From the NCBI GenBank assembly GCA_036583965.1, contig JAZBQD010000015.1:28122310-28186309 (forward strand): 64,000 bases of DNA. The letters are read 5' to 3'. Shown in pieces: positions 1 through 10,634 of this stretch. Every line of letters starts with the position of its first letter. The stretch's first letter is position 1. Below the pieces are notes generated by a model. That model made no database searches. It was not told the origin of the DNA and saw only the letters and a program-made list of their open reading frames with translations. The translations under genes were made by a program, and so were the position numbers. The stretch comes from Prunella strophiata. Its lineage: Eukaryota > Chordata > Aves > Passeriformes > Prunellidae.

Positions 1-560
1 TATAGGACACCTACAAGGCTCGAGTAGAGCAGAAGAACCACTGGTCAAGAATGAAGGAATGCAGAGGTGGAACAAAAGTGCTGATTCAAAACTCCACATG
101 TGCAAATCTTCACTGACTACAGAAACCAGTTTGAGGTGAAAGAGTTAGTCTCTGGGGTGGTTGGGTTCATTGCAGAGTCACTGTGTGGGACGTGGAGACA
201 GATGTTAGGGGTTTCACAAAGTCTTCTTGATTCTAACGGAATGATTTGATGGGAACTTTCTGCAAGAACTGTGGGCAAATGAAAGCAGAGAAAACAAAGT
301 CCGAGAAAAACATCATTAGGTCAGCTACAGTGCCAGTATAGTGGCATATCAGGAACAGAGAAGACAAGCAACACTAGACTGGCAAAGTGGCAACCATCAG
401 CTGGATATTACAAGAACTGGCAGGTTACATGCTAGAATAATATGCAGTATTTTGTTGCAGGGGCCACGTGGACAAACTGGGATGTCCAGTTTGGGATGTG
501 CTGGACTCTGTTAAGCATGGACTATGTCACCAGTGCAGACACAAGTTGTTGGATAAAGAG
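1..560. other. Unassigned AT-rich DNA at window edge
   Basis: No long open frame, no convincing pair of splice sites and no repeat family that I recognise. The composition is ordinary intergenic or intronic, with few CpGs. Nothing functional can be claimed here from sequence alone. Confidence 0.5.
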
Positions 561-565
561 CTCAA

Positions 566-606
566 AGGTTAAATAAAATAAAAAAATAAATAAATAAATA
601 ATAAGG
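566..606. repeat. A/T-rich simple repeat (AATA-type)
   Basis: A run of AAATA and AATA units including several consecutive AAAT steps. Such tracts are common microsatellites in vertebrate introns, and some are decayed A-tails of retroposons. No retroposon body is recognisable just upstream, so the origin is open. Confidence 0.8.
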
Positions 607-780
607 TTAACAAATAAACAGAGGAACCCAACAGCTGGCAATCATGAAAGGTGGGATGAGGGAAGGATCAGCTCTGAGGATTCATTGGATGGATACACAT
701 GGAGATAATACACTGAGCTGTAATCTTGCCAAAGATTAGGTGAAAATGAAAATGCTGCTGGTACTGCTGTATTTGGATTT

Positions 781-782
<2 letters not shown>

Positions 783-816
<34 letters not shown>
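783..816. repeat. Pure poly-A tract, 34 bp
   Basis: Thirty-four uninterrupted A residues. A pure run of this length is either a young retroposon tail or an expanded mononucleotide repeat. The sequence just upstream (about 610-782) is not recognisable as a CR1 or other known retroposon, and I see no flanking target-site duplication. Confidence 0.9.
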
Positions 817-817
<1 letters not shown>

Positions 818-1424
818 CCAAGCAACAAACCAGCACTTTCCTGCAAAGGCAAATCCTTGCTTGGAAAACACCAAGTGCAGATCCAGGCTTAAACCTTGAG
901 CCTGCCACACATCTGACAGCACTGCTACTGCAGAATGGCATATGGGGTTTGAACTTATTCTCAGGAAGAAAGAGCTCACTGGGTGTTAAGTCAGTCCTTA
1001 CATATGGGTGGAAATTTGTAGTAATTGTGCAATTTCCCTAAAAAAAATCCCCAGAGATCTCAGTTCGGTATTTTGCTTTTGCAGCCTTTCCTGCCTTTGC
1101 TGTTACAGTGCTTTTCACTTGCAGTCCTTGCACTTCCCTACATCATGTAAAAAATACGGTTATTTCTTTTGCTTAAAAGACCTTGATACAACATTAAAAA
1201 GCCACCAGTAACTACGCCGAGGTTCCTTTTGCCAAAATACCTGTCTTCTTTAATCACGCTCACTTAACGAGGAGAAAAAAAACCCACCCAAGACCAGCAT
1301 GCTTCAATTCCTCCTTTTTTCCTCCTTCTCAGGCCGGCCACCGGAGCATCCTCCAGCCGCGCAGCCCCCTGTGCAGCAATCGGGGCGGCGGCCGCGGCAA
1401 TCCGCCGCCGCAGCGCCGGCCCGG

Positions 1425-2747
1425 CTGCAGCGGAGCAGGGCTCTCCTGCAGCGGAGCAGGGCTCTCCTGCAGCGGAGCAGGGCTCTCCTGCAGCGGAGCA
1501 GGGCTCTCCTGCAGCGGAGCAGGGCTCTCCTGCAGCGGAGCAGGGCTCTCCTGCAGCGGAGCAGGGCTCTCCTGCAGCGGAGCAGGGCTCTCCTGCAGCG
1601 GAGCAGGGCTCTCCTGCAGCGGAGCAGGGCTCTCCTGCAGCGGAGCAGGGCTCTCCTGCAGCGGAGCAGGGCTCTCCTGCAGCGGAGCAGGGCTCTCCTG
1701 CAGCGGAGCAGGGCTCTCCTGCAGCGGAGCAGGGCTCTCCTGCAGCGGAGCAGGGCTCTCCTGCAGCGGAGCAGGGCTCTCCTGCAGCGGAGCAGGGCTC
1801 TCCTGCAGCGGAGCAGGGCTCTCCTGCAGCGGAGCAGGGCTCTCCTGCAGCGGAGCAGGGCTCTCCTGCAGCGGAGCAGGGCTCTCCTGCAGCGGAGCAG
1901 GGCTCTCCTGCAGCGGAGCAGGGCTCTCCTGCAGCGGAGCAGGGCTCTCCTGCAGCGGAGCAGGGCTCTCCTGCAGCGGAGCAGGGCTCTCCTGCAGCGG
2001 AGCAGGGCTCTCCTGCAGCGGAGCAGGGCTCTCCTGCAGCGGAGCAGGGCTCTCCTGCAGCGGAGCAGGGCTCTCCTGCAGCGGAGCAGGGCTCTCCTGC
2101 AGCGGAGCAGGGCTCTCCTGCAGCGGAGCAGGGCTCTCCTGCAGCGGAGCAGGGCTCTCCTGCAGCGGAGCAGGGCTCTCCTGCAGCGGAGCAGGGCTCT
2201 CCTGCAGCGGAGCAGGGCTCTCCTGCAGCGGAGCAGGGCTCTCCTGCAGCGGAGCAGGGCTCTCCTGCAGCGGAGCAGGGCTCTCCTGCAGCGGAGCAGG
2301 GCTCTCCTGCAGCGGAGCAGGGCTCTCCTGCAGCGGAGCAGGGCTCTCCTGCAGCGGAGCAGGGCTCTCCTGCAGCGGAGCAGGGCTCTCCTGCAGCGGA
2401 GCAGGGCTCTCCTGCAGCGGAGCAGGGCTCTCCTGCAGCGGAGCAGGGCTCTCCTGCAGCGGAGCAGGGCTCTCCTGCAGCGGAGCAGGGCTCTCCTGCA
2501 GCGGAGCAGGGCTCTCCTGCAGCGGAGCAGGGCTCTCCTGCAGCGGAGCAGGGCTCTCCTGCAGCGGAGCAGGGCTCTCCTGCAGCGGAGCAGGGCTCTC
2601 CTGCAGCGGAGCAGGGCTCTCCTGCAGCGGAGCAGGGCTCTCCTGCAGCGGAGCAGGGCTCTCCTGCAGCGGAGCAGGGCTCTCCTGCAGCGGAGCAGGG
2701 CTCTCCTGCAGCGGAGCAGGGCTCTCCTGCAGCGGAGCAGGGCTCTG
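1425..2747. repeat. Minisatellite: 63 copies of a 21-bp GC-rich unit
   Basis: The unit begins CTGCAGCGGAGC and ends AGGGCTCTC. 1323 bp divide exactly into 63 units. All copies look identical by eye; the only change seen is the last base of the final unit (G for C). Each unit is 15/21 G+C and carries one CpG and one PstI-type palindrome (CTGCAG), plus the short dyad GAGC-AGG-GCTC. Because 21 is a multiple of three and the unit lacks stops in several frames, long frames run through it on both strands (heptapeptide repeats such as ALLQRSR on plus and GEPCSAA on minus). No evidence favours translation. The array sits directly upstream of the likely first exon, so it is more likely a promoter-associated repeat. 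The copy number is probably polymorphic. Confidence 0.97.
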
Positions 2748-2929
2748 CGGTAGCGTTGGCCGTGTGCCCCCCCCGCGCCCCGCTGGGCCGCGCCGGGCCG
2801 GGCCGCGCTCGCTGCCGCCGCACCCGCGGCTCCTCCGGCGGCTCGCGCGCGCGGGGACATGCGCAGTGCCCGCGCCGCGCTCCGCGGCCGCGCTGCGGCC
2901 CCTCCGCCGCCTCCGCCGACCCTCCCGCC

Positions 2930-2958
2930 GGGCGGAGGAGGGGGAGGGAGAGAGGGGG
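2930..2958 (+). promoter_or_regulatory. G-quadruplex-forming motif in promoter
   Basis: Four G-runs of at least three (2930-2932, 2940-2944, 2946-2948, 2954-2958) are separated by loops of 7, 1 and 5 bases. This satisfies the canonical G3+N1-7 pattern on the plus strand. It opens an almost pure purine stretch that continues to about 3018 and could also form triplex DNA. Such motifs are common just upstream of vertebrate transcription starts; any regulatory effect here is inference. Confidence 0.6.
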
Positions 2959-2959
2959 A

Positions 2960-3130
2960 GGAGGAGGAGGAGGCGGGTAGGGAGAGAAAAGGAGAGGAGA
3001 GAAGAGAGACGAGAGACGCGCCGCAACTTGCTGCCTCTCCTCCCTGCTCTCCCCGGCCGCGGCGCTGCGGGCTGCGCTCCGCGGGAGGCGGCTCCAGGGA
3101 CGCTCCGCGCTGCGGGGCCGGCGCCTCCCG
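2960..3130 (+). other. Candidate non-coding first exon ending at a GTGAGT donor
   Basis: The sequence CTCCCG at 3125-3130 is followed by GTGAGTTGGG from 3131, a near-consensus 5' splice site in the downstream part of the CpG island. The 5' end is not visible; the coordinate given is a guess at the edge of the purine-rich block. I see no convincing start codon in good context between the purine block and the donor, so this would be 5' untranslated. An ATG at 2859 lies further upstream in GC-rich DNA but its frame is not supported by anything else. If this is an exon, the following intron is very long. The next supported plus-strand candidate is at 28151. Confidence 0.45.
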
Positions 3131-6100
3131 GTGAGTTGGGGGCGGTGCGCGAAGTTGCCGTGTGTGTGTTCGGGGGGTGCCGGTGCGGTCGCCGCGGGGC
3201 TGCCCGTGCCTGGCCGCGGTCCGCGCTGCGGGCGCTGACGGAGCCCGGAGCGGTCACAGGTGCCGGGCACGGCCCCGGCTGCGCGGATCTGCCGCTGCTG
3301 CCAGCCAGCCCCGTAACCCTGTTTCCATTGAAATCCTATTACGCAGTGACGGGCTCCGGTTTGTTTCACTGTGGCATCTGCGCTTGGGCTTGGAAAGTCT
3401 TGAGGAGGACGGGGCCGCTGGGGCGAGCGGGGTCTGCTCCTCCAGCAGAGCTGCAAGCGCAGATTGTCCCTAACGCTGGGTGTGCTGCGCGGAGCTTTCG
3501 GCTCTCAGTGCTCCGCAGAGGGAAAGGAGAAACTGGCCCACGGTCACACCAGAAAGTTGGGCAGCTTGAGATGCTACGGACGCTAATGGGCCAATTAGCT
3601 AAATAAACAAGCATAGTGATTTATAGGTGTCTGAACTAAAGTGCTTCGAACGATAGAGCTCTTTAAGCTTTCTGGTGTATCCTTCAGAGATTTGGTTTTA
3701 GGGAGAGTAACAACATATCGTCTGTGGTGCTGAATACATGAGTTGATTACATCTGTGAAAGGAACGGCCTTTGAAATAATGCTAAGCCATTAAGCAATAA
3801 ATGCAGAAAAAGAGTGAGACAGAGAGGGAGCAAAGAAAAAAATCTTGGCAGAAAATATTCCCCCCCTTCCCAGCAGCCTAGGAAACCTAGCAGCTGTGCT
3901 TAATTAACTTTTATCCAGAGTTCTTATTTTATGAAATTAAACTTCAAAAAAAACAAGCGCGCTGTGTGAAACCAGAGGCATATCCTCCTTAGTCCTCTCA
4001 AAGTCTGTCTGTGTTGCAGATAAATGATGATTGGAGCAGCATCTGTTAAGAGAATTTGTGGAAGCAAACACTGCTAAAGATACCCAGTAGGTAAATGGAA
4101 GTACATTGTTATTGTATTTGTTTCTCTTAGGCGATACAGAACAAGACATTTCAAATTCCAGGGGGTTTTATTTTACATCTTTAGAAATTTTTCAGGTGCA
4201 CAGCTTCATTATTGCAAAAGTGCCTCCCTTAATTGGAAAAGTGTTTAATTCAGGTCTTAGCTTCTTTAGCAAAGGCCAATTTCTGCAGCCTGTGAAGCAT
4301 CTCCTGTAAGGAGTGAGTTTCTTTCGCACTCATTGAAAAAGAAAATAGCACAGCCTGTGTAACACCATGCAGGCCTGAAGTGCTAGAGCAATTTTATATT
4401 TAACCAGCATTTCAACACAGATTTTTGTTAACATAAAATCAATATTCAGGTCAGCAATTGGGATCTGCAACTTCCAAGTGAGACCCCTGATCTGGAGGCA
4501 ACACATTGCTCATATGAGTAAAGGTTGTGGGATATGACAGTCCTCAAACTCACACATCTTTTGTTTGGTTCCTTTTATGAGATGTCATTTAATGAGGAAA
4601 AGAAACAGGTAATCCATTGTGTTTTAAGACACAGTGCTCCCCATAAGCCTCATTGCCAGGCATTTGAAAGTGAATGTGGCTTTAGATCATGTATTGTGTA
4701 CAAGTGACTACTACTAGATAAGTTAAGTTCTGAATTTATTCTGCTATTAAAGTTACATTGATCAGAAAGTGGCAACTAGATTCCAAGCCCTAAACAAGGA
4801 TGATCTGAGAGTTAATTTATATTTTAGGGAGCGCTGAGGAGTCCCCAAGAAAAGCCATCAAGTTTTTCTTGCTGGATGTGCAGTGGCATTTAGTTTAAGG
4901 AGCTTCTCTTTCCTGGGGCACTGGGAACTTCACTGACAAAGGAGTTACATGAGTTTATCAGCTGATTGATGCCCATGGTGAAGTGCTGTAGAGTTCAATG
5001 GCTGGAACAGGACAGTTATTTTACCTCCAGTGAGGATGGGGATAGGGAACTGAGGGGCTTTTTCAAAGTAGTTCCAAGCCCATATAGTTTGTAACTATAA
5101 AATATAATGCAAGAATAAGATTAATAGACCAAGAGGGCTCAAAACCATGTGACAATTAAACTAATAAATCATTCAAATAACATTACCCAGGTCCCTACAG
5201 CAATGCCTCTGCTTCCAGGTGTTGAGAATGGGTCAGGTTTCAGGCAGAGGATGTGAGGGTAGCTCAGCCCTGGAGCAGCAGTGGGGAGGGGCAGGTGTCC
5301 TGTAGTGTGGTGGTTGTGCTGGGGCTGGGAGGGAGCCCAGGCAGGGTGAAGGGGTGCAGAGTGCTGCCACTCACCCTTATCCCTGGGTTGCTAAGCTGAG
5401 ATGGGGAGTGGCCCCCTCCCATGCTCAAGGGTTTGCTAGAATGTGTGGTGACTGCTGGCCCAGGCCCTGCATGGAGGCAGCAGGGGAGAGGTGCTGGATG
5501 AGGCTCAGGTTGTAGCTTGCAGGCAGGCTGCCCTGGCTGCTTGCTGCCCATCCCAGCAGCCCAAGGATGCCATCAGTAGCAGGCCTTTTACTGTGTATAA
5601 TAATGCCAAAAAGTTCTGATGAGGAAAGGAGCTCAAGTTTCTTCCATGGGAAAATGGTCCATTTGTAAATGTTCATATGGTAAGACACTGCCTGCATGGA
5701 GTGAAACGTGGAAAGGACAAGCAGTGTATTTGTATATAGTATTTGTGCAATACTATGAGGAATTTTGAAATCACTCTGCAATCATGTGGGCTCATGGGGG
5801 ACCTGTGAAGGCTGCAACACAGATGAGGAAGCTGAATCTTGATTTGGCTGCCAGTTTACTGCAGGTAGTTGAGATGTCCTTGGTTGCTGTTCCCCCATCT
5901 CCATCCTGGTACCCATCATGCTCTGAGTTGCTGTGCTGTGCCAGAGGTGCTCCATCAGTCTCTCCTCCCCCCTGGTCCCTCATCCTCCCAAAATCCCCAT
6001 GTGCCATGCCAGCAGTGGTGCCCTGCTTGTGAACTGGGGTGAATGGCAGCCTGCAGGTGTTCAGTGACTCCTCCAAGGCCCCAAACTGCAAACCCCTCTG

Positions 6101-7726
6101 CAGTTTCATTCTCTGCTTCTCTTCTGTGGTGAAGCAGTTGTTGTTGGCAGCACTGTGCCCTCAGTTACCTGGGCAGGGTGGGCAAGCTGCAGGTGGTGGG
6201 ACCTCCAGAGCTTGCTCCTGAGAAGGTGCACCAAGTGCAGCTGTGAGGTGCATGACGAGTGACAGGAGGTGTGCCTTTGCTTCATGGATGTGATATAACC
6301 CAGTTTTAATTAAAGCAGCCACAGCAGATTATTAGGGTAGATAAATACTGCCTTGTTACAGCCCTCTTGGGTCGTATGTAAGCAGTATTCGTTTTAGAAA
6401 GGATGAATGAATAGTCAGTGTGAAGGATAAAGATCAGCATTGTTAATCACTCTGGAAGTCTTCCGTGGGAAAGTGTAAACTCATGAGGAAAGACAGTGCC
6501 CATAAATGTCATTTAAATATTTAAATAACTTGAGGATAAAATTTTGATAATAAAGGCACACATATACCAAGTTATGTTTGGGTTCCTGTCAAAGATAACT
6601 GGGGCTTGTACAGTTGGCTTCAATCATTGGCTGTGCTTCTACTTTATATTTTGCTAGCAGTAATGAAGAGCTCATCTTCAATGCCACCTGGTGGGGGGGG
6701 GGGAACCCCTAATTTTTCTTGTCAAAGTGCAGAGAAAAACTTTAGGAACTTGGGAGGATACATTTGCTTAAGATCTTGAGGTTCAGGAGGGGTTAACACT
6801 TCCCTTGTGGTGTTGGTGGGTAAGCAGTGTGCCAGGTGCCTTTTTTGGGGCTTGAGTCAGGGGCACTGAGCATCTGGCTGCAGCTTGCTGTTGATACCTC
6901 TGCAGGGTGAGAAGAATGACTACAGGTGGGAAAAAGTGGGTTTCCACCCCCATTAATAAGCAGAAATGATAGGAATTGTGCATCTACTGTTCCTTGATTT
7001 TTTAAATTCTCACTAAAGTTTATTTTGCCCTTTCATACCTCTCAGAATGCCTTACAACTGTTGGGAAAAAAAAAACAAAAAAACACAAAAAACCTGTGTG
7101 CTTTCATGTAAATGCGATGAGGATGAGCCTTTGAAAATATATCTAGCTGATGTTGATGAATAAACAAACTTGGCCAGGGTAAATCTTTTCATCTGACTTC
7201 AAGAGCCACGCTGTAATGAAGGTAAATATAGATGTACTTAATGGGCTTCTTTCATCCAAATATATAGCAAACCCTTTAAAGTAATGCAAACAAAACTAGA
7301 ATGGATTTCTAAGTGGATTTTTATGTTTTGTTTTCTTAATATTGGAGCAGTTTAGTCTACCCAGGCTAGGCCAGGAGTGGAGCTTGCTCCTGGAGCTGTG
7401 CAGATGCTGAGGTGAATGCTGGCCTAAAGGGCAGAGGGCAACAGGGAATGTGAGAGACCCAGCTCTTCTCCTGGGCTGTTGTGCAGTAAAGGCAGGAAAG
7501 TGCTCATTCCATGTGTAGTTTAAAATGTGTTATTTGATGAGTGTTCCCCCACACATTTCTCTTTGGAATGGCAGCTTGCAGACCTGGCTCCAAGAGGCAG
7601 GAGACCCTGCAGGCCTGCTGTCTGTTCCCCCTTGGCTGTGCTCAGCCCAGGCTGCACCAAGAGCTGCCCAAGCTCAGGATGAATGACTGCCTTCCTCTGG
7701 GGCCACCTGGGCTTGGCGTGCCACTG
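3131..7726. other. Probable intron sequence, no gene recognised
   Basis: After the CpG island the DNA becomes AT-rich and CpG-poor. Open frames here are short and lack paired splice sites. A plus-strand acceptor-like TTGTTTCTCTTAG ends at 4131 and a CAG-GTGCAC donor-like site lies at about 4195, enclosing a short open segment, but that is too little to call an exon. About 5220-6250 is locally richer in G+C with no recognised repeat. A G10 run lies near 6692. The rest is featureless. Confidence 0.5.
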
Positions 7727-8396
7727 CTTGGTGTCCAGGTTTGGAAAGACAGGTGTCTGCTAAGGAATGCAGGAGCCTCCCCTGAACTGGATACTCTGAA
7801 GCCCCTCCCTCCAAATTGTTATAAATTTGAAATTTGAAATTAGGTGGGCTCTCAGGCAAAGACATGGGAGCAGGGATAACAGTTCTTTATTAGGGAAGAA
7901 AATAAAAATAAAATAAACAGTGCAGTAAATCAAAACAACACTGACAGAGTCAGAATACAACCTGACACCCTGTTGGTCAGGGTGTTGGTAGCAGTCCAAC
8001 TGGAATTGTGGCTGCAGTCCTCCTGCAGTGACACATGTAGTTCTGTTGGAGCAGGGATCCTGTAAAAAGGGTGAAGTCTTCCTCTGAAGATCCAGTGGAA
8101 GAGGCATCTGTTTCCTCTGGGAATTCAGTGCAAAAAAGCCATGTTGGTGTTCCAGAATCTCAAGATTATATCCAGGTAGGAATGCTTGGCTCCTCCCTCT
8201 GGGCAGAGCATCTCACAATGGGATGCTATAGTTCTGATCAGTCATGCAGTGACATTCAATAGTCCATTATCAGCAGATGTCTCCTGGAGGTAGGATTGGT
8301 TGTGGAAGAATAAGGAAGATGGCCCACTTAACAGAAGACAACTGCCATACAGATGGCAAATAGAATGCATATTGCTTGGCAATCCAGGACACTTGG
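7727..8396 (-). mobile_element. Solo LTR of an endogenous retrovirus, with 5-bp target-site duplication
   Basis: The element runs 7732-8391, begins TGTC and ends GACA on the plus strand (short terminal inverted repeats), and is flanked by identical 5-bp copies of CTTGG (7727-7731 and 8392-8396). Five-base duplications are typical of ERVL-type insertions. A polyadenylation signal AATAAA on the minus strand (TTTATT at 7886-7891) sets the LTR sense as minus. No internal retroviral coding sequence adjoins it, so it is a solo LTR left by LTR-LTR recombination. A related copy lies at 39157-39860. It contains two copies of a 20-bp motif (8079-8098 and 8112-8131) on the upstream side of the poly-A signal, probably in U3. 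Confidence 0.88.
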
Positions 8397-10536
8397 CCAG
8401 GTGCAAACCTGACTTTGGGGTTGCTCTGCATGACACATCCTGGAGTGCCCCAGGTGGGGTCCTGGCTCAGAGTACCTGAGCTGGGTGTCAAAGGTGGCCT
8501 TGGGGCCATCAGGACACTGCCATAGGCACGGTCAGTGAACTGTGACTGCAGTGGTGGTGGTGACTTTGGCAGCAGTCTTGTTGGTTGGAAGCTGTGAGAA
8601 ACTGGAGCTCAGAGCACAGTTCTGCAGATCTGGGCATTCACTGCGTGCCAGTGGATTGGGTTTCATTTCAAGTCTTGCAGGATGACTGTTTTCAATGATA
8701 GTATTTGTAAACAGATTAATGACTTTTTGTGCAAAGCATGTCTTGAACATACAACTGTTTGGTTTCACTGCCCTTGCTTGTAAAGAGTGTGTAATGCTTG
8801 CTTTTCCCATATCATGGAAAGAGTTCTCATATCTCTTTAAAAAGCACAGCTATGAAACAATTTTACTTTAAAAGCAAGTCTTTGTTTTAAAAAAGATAAA
8901 CCCTGCTCTGGAGAAAAAGATCTTTACTTGGTCTTACCTTTTCTTAATAAGAAGCTTCAGATCCATTTAATCCCATTGTGGAGTAAAATCCCATTCACAG
9001 CTGGGCAATATTAGAATTTATTAGACTATTTAGACAACTGCATCAGCATAATTATAGAAAGTCTTCAGGATGAGAATTTTCTTTGCTGAGATCTTGATGA
9101 ATGGGAAATACTGTAAAGAATGATTTCTGTGAGTCTTAGAGGACTTTTGTGAAAGAGATTTAAATGTAGGAGACCATTGTACTTTGAACAACATAATGGT
9201 GATTTACTGATGTCCAGACTGGACTCACTGTTTGACTCCTTGAATAATCCGACCAGTCCAGTTTAGCTCGCATCTGGTTGTGTTGTGCCATGTGTGTACA
9301 GAAGTGAAATGTATTAAAAACTGCTCAGCTTCAGATGTGTTCATCTGGGGATTTGCTCATAAATAATTGATAACTCTCTGAAACAAAATCTCTTCATTAC
9401 TCCGTGGATTGCTCACCTCTTCCCTCCCGCGCTCATTGTTCTTGCAAGCAGGGGAAGGAGGCGCTGCTTTAATGAAGGTGCACGTCAGCCTCTGTGCTCC
9501 TTCCAAAGGTCATCCAGCTCAACAGTGGCAGTGAAATGCTTGACAAAGATAAACATTTTATGGAGATATGTGGCATTCCAGTGTTTTAGAGGAACCACCA
9601 AGCTGCTGTATTTAAGACTTCTTTGCATCCCAGCATAGAAGCAGCTCGTACGTTGAATTACTAAGTCAAGGAAATGTTTGCATCTAGTGTGCTGCAGGAC
9701 AGGATGTCAAATGAAGAGTCATTTTCTGTGCAGTACCAATTAGAGCTGTAATATTTGGGCTTGGTCTTTCACGATTTTACTGCTAAGGATACCATTAAGT
9801 ATCCTTGCTCAGACTGTTTGCTGTAACTGGGGCCAGTCTTGGTGAGCAGTGTTTTCTCATTGGAGCGAGAGTGAGTTTCTATTTACCAGACATTGATGTG
9901 TAGTGATGAATTTCCTTTTCTGCAAAAAAAGAACCATTCTGTGTTCACTGACCTAAAGTCTGAGCTGATCTAACAAAATCTTGTTTTAATGGAAAAAGTG
10001 TCTTAATGCAAGTTCAGTTCATCTTTTTGATGACTTGATTGCTTCAGAGTTATTAGCCAGATTCTGTAACAGTCTTTAAAGGTGCTAATACTTGCTTGCA
10101 TTTAATAGCCCTAACTATTGCTAATGTACAGGCAATGATCAAATCACATCATTGAGAGAGAACCCTAACAAATCTTAAAGCTTTTTTAATGTGAGGTTTC
10201 AGATGTTACTCTTTTTAATTGAAAGGTGAATGCTATAAAGGCTTTGTCAGACTGCTGTTTCTAGATGACAGCACATTCTATGGACTAACTGGAAGTCCTA
10301 GGGTGCTGATCCCAGCTTTCAGCTTCAGAATTCATAGCTCAAGCTCTTCCTTTTTTACTTGGCAGAAGCATGTGTCTGTGGTGCTGTCTGGATTTATGTC
10401 TTCCAAAGAAATATTGGATCAATCAAAGAAAATGAAAATGATTTTCTGAAATGGTAATCACATTCTGGCTGGTACTGGAAAGAACAGAGCCTTTGCTTCT
10501 TCTCTAAACCACAAGATTAAGCTTGCTTATAAAGGA

Positions 10537-10634
10537 TTAACAGAGCTCTCTTCTGTTAATTCGTAGTGGTGTAGTCGAAGTGCTCGATTCTACATCAGTG
10601 GAAAATCCATTATCAATCAATGGGAGTTTTGCAG
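10537..10634 (-). CDS. Weak candidate terminal coding exon (minus strand)
   Basis: On the minus strand an acceptor-like CCTTTGGCTTCAG is followed from 10634 by 32 open codons rich in S/T, with several CpG-containing codons (key residues NGFSTDVESSTSTTPLR), then TAA at 10537-10539. It would need an incoming phase of one base. The candidate exon at 18893-19186 leaves two, so an extra exon in between would be required. No polyadenylation signal is close downstream. The segment is short enough to arise by chance. Confidence 0.15.

Larger units (their letters stand above)
1330..3320. promoter_or_regulatory. CpG island, probable promoter (no TATA box seen)
   Basis: GC content and CpG density rise abruptly near 1330 and fall after about 3320, in a window otherwise poor in CpG. 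The island holds GC-box-like GGGGCGG at 1382 and GGGCGG near 2930. It also has an NRF1-like ATGCGCA at 2859, G-rich polypurine DNA, and a strong splice donor at its right side (3131). This is the usual architecture of a TATA-less vertebrate promoter with a non-coding first exon. About two thirds of the island length is the tandem array at 1425-2747; even without it, 2748-3320 qualifies by eye. Direction is inferred as plus from the donor. A minus-strand start is not excluded. Confidence 0.8.

Noticed and set aside
642..979. Minus-strand frames with a polyphenylalanine run
   Set aside because: The phenylalanines are the complement of the A34 run; no splice or coding support.
1264..3456. Very long open frames (484 to 730 codons) on both strands across the minisatellite
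   Set aside because: They exist only because the 21-bp unit is a multiple of three and stop-free in several frames. Several overlap on both strands, none has a recognised domain, and the location is a promoter CpG island.
4132..4194. Short plus-strand segment between a TTTCTCTTAG acceptor and a CAG-GTGCAC donor
   Set aside because: Only about 63-65 bp, one open frame, no other support. Such pairs are common by chance in AT-rich introns.
7541..8509. Several frames across 7541-8509 on both strands
   Set aside because: They lie mostly within a solo LTR, which is non-coding regulatory sequence.
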